DNA of 64,000 nt from Benincasa hispida (taxonomy: Eukaryota > Streptophyta > Magnoliopsida > Cucurbitales > Cucurbitaceae): NCBI RefSeq assembly GCF_009727055.1, contig NC_052356.1, positions 6,413,687-6,477,686 of the forward strand, given 5' to 3'. Below the pieces are notes generated by a model that saw nothing but the letters and a program-made list of their open reading frames with translations, had not been told where the DNA came from and ran no database searches. Positions 25,149 to 36,600 of the stretch are shown in pieces. The position numbers and the translations under genes are program-made. Within the stretch, counting starts at the first letter, position 1. Each line of letters starts with the position of its first letter.

Positions 25149-26045
25149 CCAAATGGAAGATTTGGGTGATGCTTAATACGTTTAGGAATACAAATCTTTT
25201 AGAATCGAAAGAATAGAACTCTAGCACTATCTCAGACATCTTATATTGACAAGATGTTGTCAAAATATAATATGAAAAATTTCAAAAGAGGTATGTTACC
25301 TTTTAGACATGAAATTCACTTGTCAAAGGAACAGTGTTCTAAGACACCTCAAGATGTTGAGGAAATGACAAGAATTCCATACGCATCTGCAATTGGGAGT
25401 TTGATGTACGCAATTTTATGTACACGCCCTGACATATACTTTACAGTTGAAATCATCAGTAGGTTCTAATCCAATCGAGGACACAGTCATTAGACTGCTG
25501 TAAAAAACATCCTCAAGTATCTAAAGAGAACAAGGGACTATATGCTTGTGTATAGACCTAAGAATTTGATCCTCATGGGATACACTGATTCTAATTTCCA
25601 GATTGACGTAGATTCTAGGAAATCTATTTCAGGATCAGTTTTCACTCTCAATGGAGAAGCTGTAGTTTAGAGAAGCATTAAGCAAATTGTATTGCAGACT
25701 CCACAATGGAAGTAGAATACGTCGTCGCATGTGAAGCTGCTAAAGAAGCAGTATGGCTACGCAAATTCTTAGTTGATTTGGAAGTAGTTCTAGATATGCA
25801 TCTACCTATCACACTATATTGTGACAATAGTGGTGTTGTTGCCAACTCAAAAGAACCAAGGAGTCACAAACGTGAAAAACATATTGAGAGAAAGTACCAT
25901 CTCATCATAGAGATCGTACACCGAGGAAATGTGAACGTCACAAAGATAGCCTCTGAAGACAACCTTACTGATCCATTTACGAAGCCCCTCTCGACTAAAG
26001 TGTTTGAGGGCCACCTAGTTGGACTAGGACTTCTAGTAGTGTAAT
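25149..26045 (+). pseudogene. Copia 1 C-terminal RT connection and RNase H, broken
   Basis: Recognisable blocks are SKYNMKNFKRGMLPFRHEIH, CSKTPQDVEEMTRIPYASAI, LMYAILCTRPDI, then after stops ISGSVFTLNGEA. RNase H follows: MEVEYVVACEAAKEAVWLRK, ITLYCDNSGVVAN, HIERKYHLIIEIV and DPFTKPLS. Stops occur after IISRF (25467) and around 25670. The order and spacing are those of the Ty1/Copia C-terminus. Confidence 0.88.
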
Positions 26046-26051
26046 CTAGGG

Positions 26052-26171
26052 CAAGTGGGAGAATATCTATGGTATTAAAGATGCCCTAGTTTATTGTATT
26101 TTCCCTTTATGTTTCTCAACATTGTATTGTATATATTTGTTCTCACTGGAGTTTTAGTTCAAGTGGGAGAT
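26052..26171 (+). other. Two polypurine-tract copies before the 3' LTR of Copia 1
   Basis: CAAGTGGGAGA occurs at 26052-26062 and again at 26160-26170, directly before the LTR start at 26172. The second is the canonical primer for plus-strand DNA; the first is an upstream duplicate 108 bp away. The same doubling exists in Copia element 2. Confidence 0.75.
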
Positions 26172-27511
26172 TGTTAGGAATGTCCTAGAACTTGCAGTTC
26201 GTGTTAAACATTTTATTTATCAATAAAATATTACTGAGTAATTTATTCAATAAAGTTGTTGATTTTGCATTCTATTATGAAAATCCAATAAACATATCCA
26301 TGGCTATAGTGTGAATACTTTAACTTTATGTGGTGACATAAACAGGATCAAGTTAATAGTATATAGCCCAAATGGTCTAATAAGTATATGGATGAAATTG
26401 GGTATCTCATCATGATAGAGAAAGGACTTGATTCATAAGTATTATGAATCAAATTGTTCATTAGAGGGTCAGTAGGAACTTAAGGAATAAGATGTATTCA
26501 CAAGGTTAAAATGGTGATCTTGACCCAGCTGCGATTACAAACGACCTGTGAAGGATCGACTTACTGATCATGGTTATATCAAATGGACATAATATATCTA
26601 CAATGAGGGGAGTTCAACTATGGCTTTAGCGGAGTGACCCATTAGTTAACGAATGGGGGTTAATTCTGTAGAATGAGTTTAGCCAATTAATCTCGGATAG
26701 TTGGAGCCCATGATCTGTAAGTCCGCGAGGTCCCCCTATTAGCTCGTAAATGGATTAGCTTTAGAGAGAATGATAAGTTAATTTGGAACGTTCAAATTAG
26801 AATTAAACGAAATAAGAGAATTTATATTTAAATATATGAAGGTGGATTTATGTAAAAATTAATTTAATATTTGATATTAAATTAATTAGAATTAATTTAA
26901 TTATTTAAATAATTATTTATTAATTTTATTAGAAAATTAATTTTACAAAATTAATAATATTTTCAATTTTGAAATCATTTGGTTTGAAAAATTGGAAAAA
27001 TGACACAAAATGGAAATTTGGTTTTTTCCATTATCATCTTCAACTAACTCACACAAAACCCATTTACATTTGTTTCAATAACTCCAAGCATGAGCTGCAT
27101 CTCATGTAGCTATCTTCTTTGTATGAGAGACCTGCAATAAATAAAGAAGATTGGGGTGGAATTGATGCATGCATTCAAAGAATTTTTACAGAAAAATTTA
27201 AGCTGAAGAAATTGTTCTTCAAGTGGGTTATAGTAATGAACTTCTCTCCAATTTTCTTTTCGTTCAAGTTGTTCTTGAGTCCCACAACTCATTCTAAAGC
27301 TCCAAGAGGATAGTAGGGGAGATCTTGAGGTAGTTCACAACAAGTTTTGGCGAAGATAACAGCTGAGAATCAAGATTTTGAAGAGTTCTACAAAGGTATA
27401 GCATCAAACCCTCTTATGATTGATGAGCATGCTTTAGTTACTGCCAAAATTAATGAATTAGAGTGCTTATTGATCCTTGTTGCTTCCATTGCATGCTGAT
27501 ATATTCTTACA
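26172..27511 (+). mobile_element. 3' LTR of Copia element 1 (1,340 bp)
   Basis: It follows the polypurine tract, begins TGTTAGGAATGTCC and ends ATATTCTTACA. The 3' half (about 26870-27511) is nearly identical to that of the 5' LTR. The 5' half (to about 26760) is related instead to the solo LTR at 8998-10916. The right flank CTTAA does not match the left flank of the 5' LTR. Confidence 0.85.
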
Positions 27512-27765
27512 CTTAAGGAGTTAGATGTAACTACAGGGGCAAAACGGTAATTTTGGTCCAGCTGTACTTCTAAGCAATTTGTGAAGTGTCATCACACTGT
27601 TGATTGGTATATCCAATGGATACAGAAATTTATTTATAGTGCGAAGAGTGCAGCTGTCGATCTTTAGTGAAATGACCGGCAGTTAACGGATGTTGAGTAA
27701 TTTAATTAAAGAGTTTAATTAATTATCCAAGTACCGGCAGTTAAAGCTACATTTGTCTTAGAACA
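27512..27765 (+). repeat. Fragment of a Copia LTR of the 51317 type
   Basis: CTTAAGGAGTTAGATGTAAC, CTGTCGATCTTTAGTGAAAT and CCGGCAGTTAACGG match 52270-52450 and 60735-60910. The piece starts exactly where the 3' LTR of Copia 1 ends, and is cut off on the right where Gypsy DNA begins. Confidence 0.7.
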
Positions 27766-27769
27766 TAAT

Positions 27770-28448
27770 CTGTTCTCTGCTGTTTACTCACTTCTTCGAC
27801 TAACTTCTTGAGGCTAAGGCCTTCTAACTGAGCTCTGATAATATAATCTACCAAGGTAGACCTTACCTAAAAATGTGCTAATAGCTCACCCAAGTGGCCT
27901 GCTGACAATGTTACATCCACGCTCCTGAATTCTTGCAATAACCTTCCCCTTAGAGAACTAAGCACATTCCTGGTGTAACTTGACTTCCTACTCAATGCAT
28001 CAACTACCATATTTTCTTTACATGGGTGGTAGTCGATGGTGCAATTATAATCTTTAATTAACTCTATCAATCTCCTCTACCTCAAGTTCAACTCTTTCTA
28101 CTCGAAGATGTATTTCAAACTCTTATGATCTATAAAGATGTGACATTTCTCACCATACAAGTAATGTCTCCAAATCTTCAATGCTAACACCACAGCTACT
28201 AGCTCTAAGTCATGTGTAGGGTAATTACCCCCATGTTTCTTCAAATGTTTGAATGGTAAGTTATTACTTTTCCTTCCTGCATTAGTACACATCCCAAACC
28301 CTGTTTAGATGCATCACAATTGATCTCAAATTCCTTCCTTGGAATTGGAAGGATCAGGATTGGTGTAGATACCAATCTTTGTTTCAGCTCCTGAAAACTC
28401 TACTCACAATTATCCATCCATTTAAACTTTGCATCCTTCTTGGTTAGA
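27770..28448 (-). pseudogene. Ty3/Gypsy RNase H and start of integrase, broken
   Basis: Read on the minus strand, LTKKDAKFKWMDN joins to RNase H blocks CDAS (degenerate), [60 protein letters not shown] and VVDALSRKSS. The integrase zinc-finger region starts (LVDYIIRAQLEGLSLKKLVE) and is cut at about 27770. RNase H motifs are clear, with stops and small gaps. It continues the RT at 29917-30831 across an inserted solo LTR. Confidence 0.88.
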
Positions 28449-29916
28449 TGATAACTTGTAGAAATACAAGTTATTTATATCATCTTACTTAGAATATGCG
28501 GCAATAGGAAGGAAAAGTTGCATCGATCATAGTAAAATTGGCTTAGAAACGCAAAGATTGTAAAAGTATCGCAAACACACTCGTTGACCATATTACGATA
28601 ACAAAAAGGATGTCCAAACCTTTGTTTTACAGGTAACAGGTATCGCCCCATGCGACGATTGCTCGTGGACAAAAAGATCAATGCATTCTCGGGGATTTTT
28701 GAAATCGTACAGCTTTTTTTCTAATGTATGACTTGACAAATGGAACATGGAGCAGAGTGGACATTCCCACCAAGCTTTGACAAGAAAAACTAACTTTTTA
28801 GAGTGGGACCATGGAGGCAAGAGGTTCTAAAGTCTATAAATAGCAACACTCAGCACAAAGAGAACACACGAAAAAAATAGACGAAAAAGAAGTTATGTGC
28901 AAGGAACATTCTTCCCCCAAGAACTCTCCTAAGAAGGAAGTTTTCCACCTCATTCTTCCATCGCGCCGGCAAGCAAGCAGCTCCGATTGGGATCCGTGCC
29001 AAGACATTGCCACGCAGTCTCGACTGTTCTTACTTTCAGTTCATCATTTGTTGTTCATTTTCTGTCTTTCATTCATATCTCTGTAACAAACACTTTATCT
29101 TTACCAATTAATATCACTATCATCTTCATCTTCATCTCTCTATTCATCATTATGCATTCATCCTTCATTTCTTTCACCATGAGTCACTAAACCTCTAGGG
29201 GTGGGGAAAGGATTGAGTGAGTGAGTCAATCCATGTTGAAGAAGTCAACTAAGTTTATTTAATGTATGCTCAATGGCATCTTCACCTGAGAGAGCAGAAG
29301 TGAAGATGTTAATCCACCTCTCGAAAGAAGGTTGATAGAATACATTAACTAAAGTAAGAAGTATTTCTAGAGATGGAAACAACCTTGCATTTGGAAACGT
29401 TCGTCCCTGATCATCATAGAAATATGGTGATGTAGGCGATCACCGAGAGGTGTAAGCCAAGGGAAGATGGAACCTTAGTTACATCCTCAATAGGATTGAC
29501 AAACTTGCGATAATCTTTTCCCCTAACCCGTTTTCACTCTGTGTTTCTATCCACAAGACTTGCCATCACATTCACTCACGCACACCTTGCATAATTAAGA
29601 TTTATTTACCTGTTTGTTCATTTATCATCGCATTTTAATCTTTAGCACCTCACAATCTTAATTTGTTTACGGTCGCATATATCACTTCATTGTCACACTA
29701 GTATCGCAAATCCCCGTGTTCAACCTCGGATCATTCTGAGAAACTCACGATGGAATTATACTTGGCTTCATCGTGAGAAAACTTGTGACACACATAAACT
29801 ATATGAACGCATCAATTGGCATTTTACAGTGAACTCTGTAACATCACATATATCATTCGGTAGCGTGATTAAGACATCGCATATCATTTTTGCAGTGGCA
29901 TTCCAAATATAGAACA
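28449..29916 (+). mobile_element. Solo LTR, TGATAAC family, copy 3 (1,468 bp)
   Basis: TTAGA flanks it on both sides (28444-28448 and 29917-29921), a perfect 5-bp target duplication. It begins TGATAACTTG and ends ATATAGAACA. A TATA box TATAAATA lies at 28835-28842 with the likely transcript start just after it. It splits the Gypsy RT from RNase H. Near its start a 10-bp stem (28451-28460 with 28465-28474) encloses the loop GAAA. It is a distant relative of the copies at 6711 and 17655. Confidence 0.88.
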
Positions 29917-30831
29917 TTAGACTAGTCAAGGGGAGAGCTATCTTTGAAAAGCCCTCTACAAACCTCCTGTAGTATCCTGCCAAACCAAGGAAACTATGTA
30001 CCTTTGTTATTGAGGTAGGTCGTTCCCACTTAACTATAGCTTCTATCTTTTAGGGTTCAACATTAACACCTGCTCCTGACACTACGTGCCCCAAGAATAC
30101 TACCTGGTCAAGCCAAAACTCGCATTTACTAAATTTGGCATATAGTTATTTTTCTTGTAGTGTCTGTAATACTATTCTCAGGTGCTCTGCATGTTTTTCC
30201 TTGTTATCTGAGTAAATTAGGATATCATCTATAAAGACAAAACGGATCTTAATATGGATGAAATATTTTATTCATCAGATCCATAAATACTGTTGGGGTA
30301 TTAGTTAAACTAAATGGCATAATCAGAAATAATGCCCATACCTGGTTCTTAACCCTCAACTGATGATAACCTGATCTCAAATCGATCTTGGAGAACATTG
30401 ATGCTTCTTTCAGCTGGTCAAACAGGTCATCAATATGAGGTAACGAATATTTATTTCATATCATCACTTTATTCAGCTACCTATAATCAATGCACAACCT
30501 AAATGTGCCATCTTTATTTTACATAAATAGGACTGGTGCTCCCTAAAAATGATAGGCTAGGCCTGATATAACCCTTATCAACTAATTCCTGCAATTAAGT
30601 TTTCAAATCCTTCAACTCAATTAGGGTCATCTTATAGGGTGCCTAAGAAATAGGCGTTGTCCCTGGAATTAAGTCTATGGTAAACTTCATCTCTCTATCA
30701 GGAGATAATCCTAATAACTCATTTGGAAATACATCAATAAACTTTTGCACAATTGGGACATCCTCTGGTCCTGTATTCTTCATCTGTGAAACTGTTACAT
30801 GGGTCAAGTACGTTGTACAACCTTTACTCAA
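29917..30831 (-). pseudogene. Ty3/Gypsy reverse transcriptase, broken
   Basis: The minus strand begins with VPIVQKFIDVFPNELLGLSP and EMKFTIDLIPGTTPIS, the N-terminal RT signature. Further on, in other frames, the active-site block [10 protein letters not shown] is at about 30210-30240 and [20 protein letters not shown] at 29930-30000. Several frameshifts and stops separate these blocks. The order RT then RNase H then integrase gives the Ty3/Gypsy class. The catalytic Asp-Asp pair is preserved but the frame is not. Confidence 0.9.
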
Positions 30832-31255
30832 CAGTTTTTTGGCCTTTACCGCCGTATATATGAGTAGGAAACATTTTTCTTTCTCCTACAAACACTACTT
30901 TCACTTTGTCTGGTAATCTGAATGTCATTTCCTTCTTATGACAATCAACAGATGCATGGTATTTATACAAGAAATTCATCCCTAGAATAGCATCAAACTC
31001 TAACAGTCCTAAGGGAATTAGATCAATCACCATTCTTTGTCCCTCTATTAAAATCACACAGTTTCTATAATAATCATTTACTATCAGTGCATCACCAACA
31101 AGGGTGGAAATAACTAACTCTTCAGGCATAGTTTCTAACACCCTATCAATATGCAATGCGAACATGCTGGAAATAATGGGTTGCCCCTGGATCAAGTAAT
31201 ACATGAGCGGGCTTATAATGAATAAATATCGTACCAGTAACAACATCTTGTGCAT
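30824..31255 (-). pseudogene. Ty3/Gypsy aspartic protease region
   Basis: The 143-codon frame contains SSMFALHIDRVLETMPEELV, YRNCVILIEGQRMVIDLIPL and FDAILGMNFLYKYHASVDCH, the typical post-active-site part of plant Gypsy proteases. The active-site sequence LLDPGATHYF is readable at about 31165-31200 but in a different frame, so a single-base shift separates the catalytic residue from the rest. The frame overlaps the start of RT by a few bases. Confidence 0.85.
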
Positions 31256-31399
31256 CTTCAGCCTCCTATTGGGTCATAGCATAGACCTTACCTTATTGAC
31301 ATGATCGTCTTGCTATGCTCTTCTATTTTGCACCACTGATGCCCTCATCCTTTATTGCACCTACTTTAGTTGACTCACAGTATGGGATACTACTCTCTG

Positions 31400-32400
31400 C
31401 TCAACCTATGCCTCTGAAACTAACTGTGGACACTCTTTCTGATAATGTCCGGGTTGTCCGCACTGATAGCAGACATTCTACCCCTTGTAACATTGTCTTG
31501 AATGGTGCTTACCACAGTTTGCACACTGAGATTTCCTAACTGAATTGGCGACAAACTCTACTGTACGTCCTAATCTAGATCATTCAGTTGTCTGACTTTA
31601 TCTCTACTTATTCCTCTTCTACTGGCTTCCTACTATACTACCTTGAGAAGTCGCTTGCCCACTGAAATGAGACTTAAAATCTCTTCTGCTAGACACTCCT
31701 AAAGTAAATCTTTGTCTGTCTCCTCGGAAAACTTCTCTGTCTTGTCTATTCACTGTCAGGCTTTCCTCTACTCTCATCTCAGTCTCTACTAATTAGGAAA
31801 AATCCATCCAGTTAGTTGTAGCTGTCACAGGAGTCCAGATCTTCTTTCTCAATCAATCAAATCGTCTACATCTATCTTTCTCCTCAGCTATAATCGTGGG
31901 AGCATACTTGGATAGTTCTGTATACTTCTGTTCATACTCGACAACTGTCATATTACCTTGAATAAGTTTTAGAAAATCATTCCTTTTCGCCTCACAATAA
32001 GAAGTGGGATGGTATTTGTCTTCAAAGATCCTCTTAAACTCATCCCAGTTCATCATCACCTCTGGCATGTTTCTTCTGGAGTCTATCACTCTCCATCACT
32101 GCTCTACTCTTTTCTGTAGCAGAAATACCGTTAACTTGACTTATAGTCCTCAAGATATTCTGTTACCTGGAAACATTTCTTTATTTGAATTAACCATGCT
32201 TCCACATCTGTTGGGTCAGTCGTACCCTCAAATGCAGCGACACCTAGTGTCTTCATCCTCCCAATGCCATGCTTCTTCTTGGGATCTGTTTGTATAGATC
32301 CTACACTAGTTGCCAGCCTCTGGGCAATCCTGTCAAAGACTATATCCTCCATCTGAGGATCGACTTTAACCTAAGGGGTACTAGACTCTCCCTCAGATAT
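31400..32400 (-). pseudogene. Ty3/Gypsy gag, broken
   Basis: In order on the minus strand: MKTLGVAAFEGTTDPTDVEA and WLIQIKKCFQVTEYLEDYKS, then FKRIFEDKYHPTSYCEAKRN and MTVVEYEQKYTELSKYAPTI, and finally a perfect CCHC knuckle CYQCGQPGHYQKEC at 31430-31471. A frameshift lies near 32100-32130, and stops separate the knuckle from the upstream part. Position and order fit gag of the element whose pol lies at 27770-31255. Confidence 0.9.
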
Positions 32401-32604
32401 CACTTCTTGTACTACTGGTTCTCTAATTGGATCTTGATCCCCTCGTGCCATGGGATCTCTGGTAGGGTCACGATCCCTTTTAGTCGCCTGTCGAGTCAGT
32501 CTTTCACCTTTTCGAGGCATGCTCCCTATGCTATATACTTTATTAGGTTCATTACATCATTTACATGCCCCTAATCTAATGCATGACTCTATTCCCAAAA
32601 TCTT

Positions 32605-32620
32605 ATACTCTGATAATAAC
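32605..32620 (-). other. Degenerate primer binding site of the Gypsy element
   Basis: The minus strand reads TTATTATCAGAG next to the LTR end at 32622. It resembles TGGTATCAGAGC, the initiator tRNA-Met site, with two or three changes. Confidence 0.55.
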
Positions 32621-32621
32621 T

Positions 32622-33465
32622 GTCACACCCCCTCCCAAATTGCCTTCTTAACTTAAGAAGGGATGTGAAGACAATAGTTGACAACTTCTTATGGTAACTA
32701 CTGTTCAACATGTACTAATGAACCTGTATTCCTAGCATCTATTGACCTGATAGCAGCTAAAAATCTAATTACATACTCTCAACTATCACTTAACTATACA
32801 AGTGCTATCGTTCAGAAAATTCACATCCATTATACTATAGTTATCAAGATATCAAATATTTATAAGTACAACTTCCGACTCCAAAATCCTAACCCGAAAC
32901 CCAAGACATGTACAAACTATTACATGATTAGCTAGTAAAACAAGTTTAGAGGTTTACAGACTATAATTACACACAGTTTATTATAGCCTACAGACTATAA
33001 TAACCTACTTTGTGCCCCAAACGCCCCTTAAAATTTTCTCACATACAACCTTTACTTTTCCTTTTCAAGAAAAAAACATTCTCATTCAAACCCATTTGTC
33101 AAGGTCATATCATCCATTTTCTAATCATAGAGTCGAGGGTTATCTTCTCTATTTTATGAGCTATGTTTATGCTACACTCTTTCCCTTTTTTTTTTCTTGC
33201 TCACTCTTTTATATGCTCACTCTATGATATGCTTTGATTTTGAGTTTTTAATATATGTAGGCATTCGTAACTATGACGTTTTCATTAGTTAATCTACCTA
33301 GGGTAAAAGCATTAAATGACAATACACATTATGGTCTTAAGTCTATTAGCAAGTAAGTAGTTAAGATATAATTTTGTAGCACATATGTATTAGCTAATGA
33401 GTCATTGGCAATCATTCAATCTACTTGAATTTTCTATCTTCCGAATGACCACAATGGTTGTCACC
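32622..33465 (-). mobile_element. Ty3/Gypsy LTR, part adjoining gag
   Basis: It begins (plus view) TGTCACACCCCCTCCCAAAT, like the solo LTR at 1666, and stands next to the primer site, so it is the 3' part of the 5' LTR of the minus-strand Gypsy element. Similarity to the solo LTR fades after about 400 bases. The other end cannot be located; a MITE sits at 33469. Confidence 0.6.
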
Positions 33466-33468
33466 TTA

Positions 33469-34017
33469 GGACTTGTTTGGTAGACAATCTGAAAATAGAA
33501 ATTTGAAAATAATAGATTCAATAAAAACAGAGTTATATTTCATGTTTTCATATAAGTTTGGTAGCAGATTCAAAAATTATATTCCAATTTAAACAAATTT
33601 TCAAAATGTGATTGAAAATATATTTAGTTACTCATCAAATACTATGTTGAATATAAACTATTACTAATTAATTTTTGAACTTGTTTTATGTAATTTTTTT
33701 TTGTATAATCATTCTTTTGTAATATCATATAATATATACAATATATTACATAATTTAAATTTAACAAAATATAACTGAGTTTATATAACATGGAATAGTA
33801 TAATTGTTATTGTTTTTATTATTTTTAATATAATTCTATATTTTAAAATTTTGAATTCAAAATCTAGATACACTGAAAATATAGAAATTTGTTTTTCATA
33901 ATTTGCATGGTTAGGATTACAGAATTAGTTTTTTGAAATACAACCAAACATATATTCACTAAACTCAGCAAATCTGATAATATAAAACAGAATCTGAATT
34001 GTTTACCAAACCGACCC
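33469..34017. mobile_element. PIF/Harbinger-like MITE (549 bp)
   Basis: Terminal inverted repeats GGACTTGTTTGGTAGACAAT and, inverted, GGGTCGGTTTGGTAAACAAT are flanked by TTA on both sides (33466-33468 and 34018-34020), the usual 3-bp target duplication of the Tourist / PIF-Harbinger group. The inside is AT-rich and non-coding. Confidence 0.8.
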
Positions 34018-34020
34018 TTA

Positions 34021-35220
34021 ATTTTTCAAGTAGCTCCTCGTCATTGAGGAACCTAATGCACATATTCCTGACTGGTTGGTCATTAATGTTATGGTTCCAT
34101 AGGTGAAGGAAGTTTTCTGCGGAGTGAGGGTTCGTTTTGGGACAGCTCGTTATCCTGAGGTAAGTGGTTTACCGCCGATTTTGCCCTAAGATCTTGATAA
34201 GCCTACTAAGAAAATTCTTATGTCATGTATGAGTAAATTGTGATAAAATTTGATGTGGGTAATTGTGCTGAAGTTGACGTATGAGAATACTGTGGTAAAT
34301 TGGATATATGAGTAGATTGGGATACTGTGATAAGGCTTGATGCATGAGTAGGCTGGGGATAATGTGTTGAGGTTGATGTATGAGTAAACTGTGATAAAGT
34401 TGATGTAGGGATAATGGTGTTAGAGTTTGATGTTGATTCATGGCCTTGATTGCATGCTTATGTCTGAGATTTTAATGACCGTTAGTTCCAAGATTCATGA
34501 TTGTATGCTTATGTCCATATGAGATTTTTAGTGGCTGTTAGTGTTACCATTGGGCTATGCACATTGCATGCATGAGTCTTCGGGCCCATACCCTATACTT
34601 ATGTACGGTGTCCCTTTTGGGATCACCACTTATGTTTATGTCTGTGACCTTTGTGTCACTACTTATGAAAGCGTGCATTTGGGTTCACCTCTTATGCCTA
34701 TGTCTATGATGTCCTTGTGCATTTTGGTCCAATGAAAAGACTAACAGATCACTAAGTGGGCCAAATAGTGGGCTGCTTATTGAGTATACTTTTATACTTA
34801 CCCTTTTCTTTCTCTATTTTTCAGGTAAGGGTAATGACAGACCGACGCATGACAAGAGAATCCGTGAATTGCCCATTTGGACAACTGACTGCTTCCACAC
34901 TTAATATCATGTTTTTTTTAGTCGGTTTAGGAGTTAGGCGTTTTAAACTCTCATACAAAATTTATTAATTTTATTATTTGACTATTTAATTGTTTTACTT
35001 TTAAAGTTGGGTTTAGGGGTACTCCGAACGATAGATTTTTATTTTATTTTTGTTTTATTTATTATTATTTACTTATGTTTTCTTATCTTTGCTCATTTGA
35101 ACACTATTAAATAAAATTTCGGCTATTTTATTTGATGGTTTAAAAGAAAATGTATGGTTAAGCCTATGTATGCATGAAGTAACGTCCTAGAAATAAATAG
35201 GAAAGTAGGGTCATTATAGT
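34021..35220 (+). repeat. Plus-oriented Gypsy-type LTR remnant
   Basis: Blocks GTTCGTTTTGGGACAGCTCG, GAGTATACTTTTATACTTAC followed by TTTTTCAGGTAAGGGTAATG, and GTCATTATAGTTGCATG resemble plus-strand Gypsy LTRs of plants. A 40-bp unit around GATGTATGAGTARRYTGKGATA repeats loosely at 34215-34420. There is no pol next to it. Confidence 0.35.
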
Positions 35221-36600
35221 TGCATGATAAAACAGAGGTCATTTGAACGAGGTGCTTTGGTTGGATGCATTTGCTTTATAACCTTCGCCACATGTGCTGT
35301 AAAAGAGCGTCTCATTGTGCATTCATCTCATTGGTCACCTAAAGCTCAGAAGCTGGTAAGATTTTGTCTATTGCCTATGCACATTTAAAGTAGAAGAATT
35401 AAAATCAACACAAAACGAAAGACGCATTCAAGTGATGTATTTCATAAAAGATTGACCAAAAATTTTTAAAAAATGACATCAATGCAACTTTATATTATTT
35501 TGGCTCTAAAAAATTGGACTATTTTTACAATATATTGACAAATTTTGCCCACCATCAAGATCGGCTTAAGCTATAGGTAAGTTAGGCGATAAGGTCTCAT
35601 TTTAGAATGACCTCATATTTTGCATATAATAATAATAATAATAATATTGATATCTATTTAATTTAATTTTTAATAAAATTAAATTTAAAATATAAAAAAC
35701 ATACTTTTCATAATTTTTTTTCTTATAATATTGAAAATACAAATTATTAGAAAAATTTATAATGAATGAGTTTATAGTCACTCAATTTTGATTAGTTGAA
35801 ATTTCAAATTTTTTAACCTTTTATATTTTTATTTATAATTCATTTCAAATTTCCTTAAAATCTCAACCATTAATATAACTCCTTCAAAACTCTAATAGGT
35901 TGTGAGAGTTCAAGACTTTTCATATTTCATATTTTCTTTATTTTTTTCAAAACTAAAACTCTTTTAGTTCCACTCATAAATATATTATGTATGTTAAATT
36001 AGATTATTTTAAATTGAATTCTATCACTCTCTCTAAATCTCTCTCAACTCTCACATTTTATATTCTGTGTGACCTCACAAATACAAATTTGATTATCAAT
36101 TGCTAGACTATAAATCATTTCTTCAACTCAATCCAACCGCTTTAACGTTCTAGGTTTTTTCGTTTAAATTCTTTCACCTATTCTGAAAAAAATTATTTCA
36201 TATTATTGATTGTTCGATACCTTAACATCTAAGACTTATTTATATTTGCATACTTAGAATATCAATATGTTTACTAGAAAATATGAATCTAGATATGAAA
36301 ACCTCAAGAAAATTAAATGGATTGACTATATAATCCCTTAAAAAGATATATTAATAAACTTAGATTATCAAAATTTAATATATAATTCTGCAGGGTTGTT
36401 TCTAATTATAAAAAAATGAACAAAAATATTTATAAAGTATAGTAAAATTTTTATAAGAAGTGTATCAGTGTCTATCAACTATCATTGATAGTTCTAAAAT
36501 TTTGTTATATCTTATAAATATTTTTAACAGTTTTATCATTTAAAATAATTTTCTTAATTTTGGATCTCAAAAATCAACTAAAATAATTTTTGGGTAATAT
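35221..36600. other. AT-rich intergenic DNA
   Basis: Nothing beyond AT-rich, low-complexity DNA is seen here, with a short (AAT)n run near 35630. No gene or repeat end could be recognised. Confidence 0.6.

Noticed and set aside
28895..29190. Short open frames in the middle of the LTR at 28449
   Set aside because: They start just after the TATA box and fall in the LTR leader; no family resemblance, no conservation with copies 1 and 2.
32004..32574. Plus-strand frames of about 100 codons
   Set aside because: Antisense of the Gypsy gag, which is recognised on the minus strand by order of motifs.
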